Part shown: piece by piece, positions 30,085-32,922 of the stretch | Layout: every line of letters starts with the position of its first letter | Position numbering within the stretch: the stretch's first letter is position 1 | Source of the DNA: Cohnella terricola | GTDB lineage: Bacteria > Bacillota > Bacilli > Paenibacillales > Paenibacillaceae | DNA: 32,922 nucleotides | Direction of reading: 5' to 3' | Assembly: GCF_007786475.1 (NCBI RefSeq) | Contig: NZ_VNJJ01000026.1 | Coordinates: 1 to 32,922 of the forward strand | The notes under the pieces: model-generated | Database searches by the model: none | The model's input: only the letters and a program-made list of their open reading frames with translations | What the model was told of the DNA's origin: nothing | Made by a program: the position numbers and the translations under genes

Positions 30085-30921
30085 ATGAAAAATATCGTGT
30101 CGGTAAGATGGCTGCTCGCTCGCATGTATGAGCCGGATATCGTTATCGTGGATTGCAGATTTAAACTCGGAGAGCCGGAGGCTGGACGGAAGGCTTACGA
30201 AGAGAGCCATATTCCGGGAGCCATCTATCTGGATCTGGAGAAGGATTTGTCGGGGCCGATCGAAGAGCACGGCGGCCGTCACCCATTGCCGGACGCGGCT
30301 GAGCTTGCCGCGCGATTCGGCAAAGCGGGCATCGGCAACGAAACGCGGGTCGTCGCTTACGACGATCAGGGCGGGGCTATGGCATCGCGCTTATGGTGGC
30401 TCCTACGGTATCTGGGTCATACGAACGTGTTCGTCCTGGACGGCGGATTCTCGGCTTGGCGGAATACGGGATGCCCGGTATCGGACGAGCAGAGAGTGAT
30501 TATCCCGGCGTCCTTCCTCGCGACCGTGCAGCACAACATGCTGATCGAGATGGACGAGGTTCGCGAATCGTTAGGCACGGACAGCTTCGTGCTGATCGAT
30601 TCCCGTGAGGCCCCTCGTTATCGCGGCGAGGTAGAGCCGATCGATCCGGTAGCGGGACATATTCCCGGCGCGCGGAACAAGTTCTGGGCCGAAAGCCGCC
30701 ACGCCGACGGCACGTGGAAAGACTCCGACGAGCAGCGCGAGCGCTTCGCCGACCTGTCGCCGGAAGACGAGATCGTCGTCTACTGCGGCTCCGGTGTAAC
30801 GGCCACGCCGAACGTGCTGGCACTCGAGGAAGCGGGCTTCACTCGGGTGAAGCTTTATGCGGGGAGTTGGAGCGATTGGATCTCGTATAGCGAGAATCCG
30901 GTGGCTACGGGGGAAGAATAA
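30085..30921 (+). CDS. Thiosulfate/3-mercaptopyruvate sulfurtransferase (rhodanese)
   Basis: A 278-residue cytoplasmic protein with two rhodanese domains. The first (1-130) is the inactive half (VDCRFKLGEPEAGRKAYEESHIPGAIYLDLEKDLSG). The second (150-278) carries the active-site loop CGSGVTA with Cys234, close to the CG(S/T)GVTA of mercaptopyruvate sulfurtransferases. DSREAPRYRGEVEPIDPVAGHIPGA and the closing LYAGSWSDWI are family hallmarks. It transfers sulfane sulfur to cyanide or thiol acceptors. ATG 30085 is preceded by AAGGGG 11 bases away. It is likely in one transcript with the MFS gene. Confidence 0.94.
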   Translation: MKNIVSVRWLLARMYEPDIVIVDCRFKLGEPEAGRKAYEESHIPGAIYLDLEKDLSGPIEEHGGRHPLPDAAELAARFGKAGIGNETRVVAYDDQGGAMASRLWWLLRYLGHTNVFVLDGGFSAWRNTGCPVSDEQRVIIPASFLATVQHNMLIEMDEVRESLGTDSFVLIDSREAPRYRGEVEPIDPVAGHIPGARNKFWAESRHADGTWKDSDEQRERFADLSPEDEIVVYCGSGVTATPNVLALEEAGFTRVKLYAGSWSDWISYSENPVATGEE

Positions 30922-30931
30922 GAGCCGAGAT

Positions 30932-30952
30932 GCCGCGTCGGACGCGGGTTTG
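30932..30952 (+). terminator. Weak hairpin after the sulfurtransferase gene
   Basis: CCGCG-TCGGA-CGCGG (30933-30947) then GTTTGG. A short stem with a poor U-tract. The rest of 30953-31205 holds no recognisable gene. Confidence 0.35.
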
Positions 30953-31205
30953 GGGCTGTGACAGGTTGCTGTTTGAGGACCTGTTGCGGCCCTTTTTGGG
31001 TTTTCCGTTCAACAGCTTGCAAACAAGAGGATGAGGAAAGTAGTTGCAGGAAGCACGGAGCCAGCCACAGTTGGGCAGTCGGGTCATATGGTCCGGTTCA
31101 TCCAACCTTACGCTCCGGCACAAACTCGGTACTTCTGACGGCACAACAGGCTTGGGATCGGGTTATTGCGGCACTTGAATGGCTCGGAGCATTAGACCTA
31201 CCATC

Positions 31206-31370
31206 CTAGCGCCTCAGCGTTTGTTCGGTTAGCATGTGTCCGACGTACTGGCGAACGTGGTCGGCGGTCAGTTCCTCCAGCTTGAGCGTCGGGTACTTCT
31301 CGGTCAGCCAACGTTGCAAGTAGCGATAGTGGCTTTCGCTGAAGCGAGTAGAAAATTTTTTACAGAATTC
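31206..31370 (-). pseudogene. Fragment resembling the N-terminal domain of a tyrosine recombinase
   Basis: An open minus-strand frame ends at 31206. Its last ~55 residues (KEFCKKFSTRFSESHYRYLQRW, LTEKYPTLKLEELTADHVRQYVGHMLTE) resemble the SAM-like core-binding domain of XerC/phage-type integrases. The frame stops straight after TEQTLRR, with no catalytic domain in any frame after it. The formal ATG lies inside the promoter of the next operon. It is best read as a remnant of a mobile element. The family call is by eye and tentative. Confidence 0.45.
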
Positions 31371-31371
31371 C

Positions 31372-31401
31372 TTTACAGGAATATTCTCAATATGGTATAT
31401 T
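31372..31401 (+). promoter_or_regulatory. Promoter and possible operator of the DUF1801-ArsR operon
   Basis: TTTACA (31372-31377), 18-bp spacer, TATATT (31396-31401) preceded by TGG. The -35 lies inside ATTCC-TTTACA-GGAAT (31368-31383 region), a small inverted repeat that could be the ArsR binding site (inference). Confidence 0.6.
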
Positions 31402-31444
31402 TCGTTTATGGAAAAAATTATCAAAAGGAGTTGATTAGGGATTG

Positions 31445-31783
31445 ATGAACGAAGAGGTTACCGCCTTTATCGAGAACTTGGGAGAAGCTTGGAAAATTGA
31501 GCTTTCTAAGCGGCTGAGAGAGATGGTTCACCAAACCATTCCATCGGTTGAAGAACGAATTCAATACAAGAAGCCCCATTTTCTGAAAAACGGCCACTAT
31601 GCCGCAGTAATTTCACCTTCGAAGGATGCGATAGCCTTTATGATCATGAACACAGCTGGGATGGACTTTCCGAAGGGCTTCGAAGGACCGCCGGAACGCA
31701 AATGGATCAAAATTAAAGAGGGAGTTTCCCCAGACCACACCGTGCTTTCCTCGTTACTGGCTCAAGCCACTCAAGCGCTCTAA
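31445..31783 (+). CDS. DUF1801 family protein
   Basis: A 112-residue cytoplasmic protein of the DUF1801 (YdhG-like) family. It shows the pattern VEERIQYKKPHFLKNGHYAAVISPSKDAIAFMIMNTAGMDFPKGFEG, then WIKIKEGV. Members have a small alpha/beta fold of unknown function and are often encoded next to ArsR regulators and AHSA1 proteins, as here. The start is ATG 31445 or the adjacent TTG 31442; AAGGAG (31425-31430) is 11-14 bases upstream. First gene of a three-gene operon. Base composition is visibly more AT-rich than the housekeeping genes earlier in the window. Confidence 0.82.
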   Translation: MNEEVTAFIENLGEAWKIELSKRLREMVHQTIPSVEERIQYKKPHFLKNGHYAAVISPSKDAIAFMIMNTAGMDFPKGFEGPPERKWIKIKEGVSPDHTVLSSLLAQATQAL

Positions 31784-31816
31784 TGAAGAGACAGCATTGG
31801 GTCGGAGAATAACAAT

Positions 31817-32146
31817 ATGGAAACGGAGACGCTCGGTGCTTTAGCAGAGCCCACTCGAATGCGGATTGTGGAGCTGCTACGCAACGGCCCACTTACCGTA
31901 GGGGAAATTACGAATAAGCTGCAAATCCGGCAGCCACAAGCATCAAAACACTTAAAAGTACTTAATGAAGCGAAAATCGTTGATGTGCATCCAGTTGCCA
32001 ATCGTCGGTTTTACAAGCTTAGACCCCAGCCCCTTCAGGAGATGGATACCTGGCTTAGCACGTTTCGCAGTTTGTGGGAAAATCAATTTGATCAGTTGGA
32101 TGAGTATCTAACTAAACTCCAAAACCAAAGTAACAGGGAGGAATAG
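31817..32146 (+). CDS. ArsR-family transcriptional regulator
   Basis: A 109-residue winged-helix repressor. The family opening LGALAEPTRMRIVELLRNGPLTVGEI and the recognition helix RQPQASKHLKVLNEAKIVDVHPVANRRFYKL are present. There is no cysteine pair, so it is not a classical metal sensor. The C-terminal helix (LQEMDTWLSTFRSLWENQFDQLDEYL) fits the subgroup encoded beside SRPBCC/AHSA1 proteins. The stop codon is three bases before the downstream AHSA1 gene start. Likely autoregulates the operon through the upstream palindrome (inference). Confidence 0.93.
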   Translation: METETLGALAEPTRMRIVELLRNGPLTVGEITNKLQIRQPQASKHLKVLNEAKIVDVHPVANRRFYKLRPQPLQEMDTWLSTFRSLWENQFDQLDEYLTKLQNQSNREE

Positions 32147-32148
32147 AA

Positions 32149-32640
32149 ATGAACCATGAAGTGTTGTTAACTCGTGAATTTAACGCTCCACGCGAACTCG
32201 TGTTTAAGGTGTGGACGGAGGCGGAGCATTTTAGCAAATGGTGGGGTCCAAAGGGATTCTCACTCGAAATAAGCAAGATGGATGCTCGTCCGGGGGGGAT
32301 GTTTCTCGGCTGTCAGAAATCCCCTGAAGGGATGAGTATGTGGGGGAAATTTGTTTATCAAGAGGTGAACGAGCCAGAGAAACTTGTGTTCGTTCAATCG
32401 TTCAGTGATGAACAAGGGAATACAGTACGTGCTCCATTTAACCCGAATTGGCCGCTTGAGATTATCAACATCCTAACTTTCACAGAAGAAGATGGAAAGA
32501 CCACAGTAACATTCAGTGGCGGTCCAGTGAATGCATCGGAAGAAGAAGTGGCAGCATTTGAAGCCATGAAGCCGATGGTCAAACAAGGGTTCGACGGTAC
32601 GTTCGAACAGTTGGACCAATACTTGGCCAGCCAACAATAA
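32149..32640 (+). CDS. AHSA1/SRPBCC-domain protein
   Basis: A 163-residue START-like (SRPBCC, Aha1 C-terminal type) protein with a hydrophobic ligand cavity. REFNAPRELVFKVWTEAEHFSKWWGPKGF is the family signature at the N-terminus, WPLEIINILTFTEEDGKTTVTFSGG forms central strands, and FDGTFEQLDQYLA is the closing helix. It starts at ATG 32149 with GGGAGG inside the ArsR end, so it is translationally linked to the repressor. ArsR-AHSA1 pairs are common in Firmicutes; ligand and role are unknown. Confidence 0.93.
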   Translation: MNHEVLLTREFNAPRELVFKVWTEAEHFSKWWGPKGFSLEISKMDARPGGMFLGCQKSPEGMSMWGKFVYQEVNEPEKLVFVQSFSDEQGNTVRAPFNPNWPLEIINILTFTEEDGKTTVTFSGGPVNASEEEVAAFEAMKPMVKQGFDGTFEQLDQYLASQQ

Positions 32641-32645
32641 AGGGG

Positions 32646-32679
32646 AAAGCGACGTTCCAATTATGGAATGTCGCTTTTT
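32646..32679 (+). terminator. Terminator of the DUF1801-ArsR-AHSA1 operon
   Basis: AAAGCGACGTTCCA (32646-32659) pairs with TGGAATGTCGCTTT (32664-32677, one G-U) around ATTA, followed by TT. Confidence 0.93.
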
Positions 32680-32814
32680 GATATTATAGTGTGCAACAAC
32701 ATACAACAACCTGCAAACATTAATCCCTCCGGGTGCTACCTTGCTTCACTTGGCCTTTTGTTGGCGATCCGCTCGGCTTGACCCAGCCACAGGTGGATAT
32801 GGAGTGCTACGATA

Positions 32815-32922
32815 AAAATGCAGTCGAAAAACACCCTCGTATGAAATAAAATGAAAGCTAACGAGGGGACGAGTGACAATGAACAGGTACGACAAGGCAT
32901 TCAAAGAAGAAGCAGTAAGATT
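32815..32922 (+). mobile_element. Left end of an IS3-like insertion sequence (truncated by window)
   Basis: TGCTACGATAAAAATGCAGTCG from about 32815 resembles an IS3/IS150-type terminal inverted repeat, though the right end is outside the window and cannot be compared. CCCTCGT (32834-32840) and ACGAGGG (32861-32867) form a hairpin before the transposase start. The segment 32680-32814 between the operon terminator and this end holds nothing recognisable. Confidence 0.6.
32879..32922 (+). CDS. IS3-family transposase OrfA, N-terminus (partial)
   Basis: ATG 32879 begins MNRYDKAFKEEAVR, the usual start of the helix-turn-helix OrfA protein of IS3-family elements. GAGGGGACGAG upstream can serve as ribosome binding site. 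Only 14 residues are in the window, so the subgroup and intactness cannot be judged. Confidence 0.75.
   Translation, partial: MNRYDKAFKEEAVR

Overview
The window looks like a chromosomal segment of a spore-forming member of the Paenibacillaceae (Paenibacillus or Cohnella type). The evidence is moderately high GC, GGAGG ribosome binding sites, an SLH-domain surface protein, an SspP-type spore protein, a Spo0E-like phosphatase, and the order 23S rRNA - guaB - dacA - pdxS - pdxT - serS - tRNA-Ser. That order matches the origin-proximal region of Bacillus subtilis. Assignment rests on recognising families by eye; no database search was possible.

Layout. 1-112 is the 3' end of a 23S rRNA gene, followed by a terminator with no 5S gene after it. 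244-663 is a duplicated block carrying eight short palindromes. 771-2000 is a lipoprotein with a putative glycoside hydrolase (DUF4015) domain. 2151-8092 is the housekeeping block guaB, dacA, pdxS, pdxT, serS (GMP synthesis, cell-wall trimming, pyridoxal phosphate synthesis, seryl-tRNA charging). tRNA-Ser(UGA) follows at 8168-8256, and its 3' tail is then repeated three more times in a tandem array with a 185-186 bp period. 8933-9637 holds three small genes, the last a spore protein of the SspP type. Then come a YitT-family membrane protein, an unrecognised lipoprotein, and a 1952-residue secreted mosaic protein (L-type lectin, repeated Ig-like domains, SLH anchors), followed by tRNA-Arg(CCU).

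18397-23742, on the minus strand, is a complete response regulator / histidine kinase / ABC ATPase / large FtsX-type permease module. A TTACA-N4-TGTAA palindrome lies in front of the transporter genes. 23967-25658 holds a Spo0E-like gene, tadA, and a glucosaminidase-like protein. tadA and the latter diverge from a 22-bp inverted repeat that contains two DnaA-box-like sequences. motA-motB (flagellar stator) are on the minus strand. Small metabolic and membrane genes follow (pterin carbinolamine dehydratase, DUF378, GNAT, MFS transporter, sulfurtransferase).

From about 30.9 kb the character changes. There is a recombinase fragment, a lower-GC three-gene operon (DUF1801, ArsR repressor, AHSA1/SRPBCC protein), and the left end of an IS3-like insertion sequence cut by the window edge. 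This looks like an acquired patch.

The least explained structure is the tRNA-Ser tail array at 8257-8860. Each unit is bounded by tRNA-tail-derived inverted repeats, carries two internal hairpins and a terminator, and ends in a fresh copy of the tRNA 3' end.
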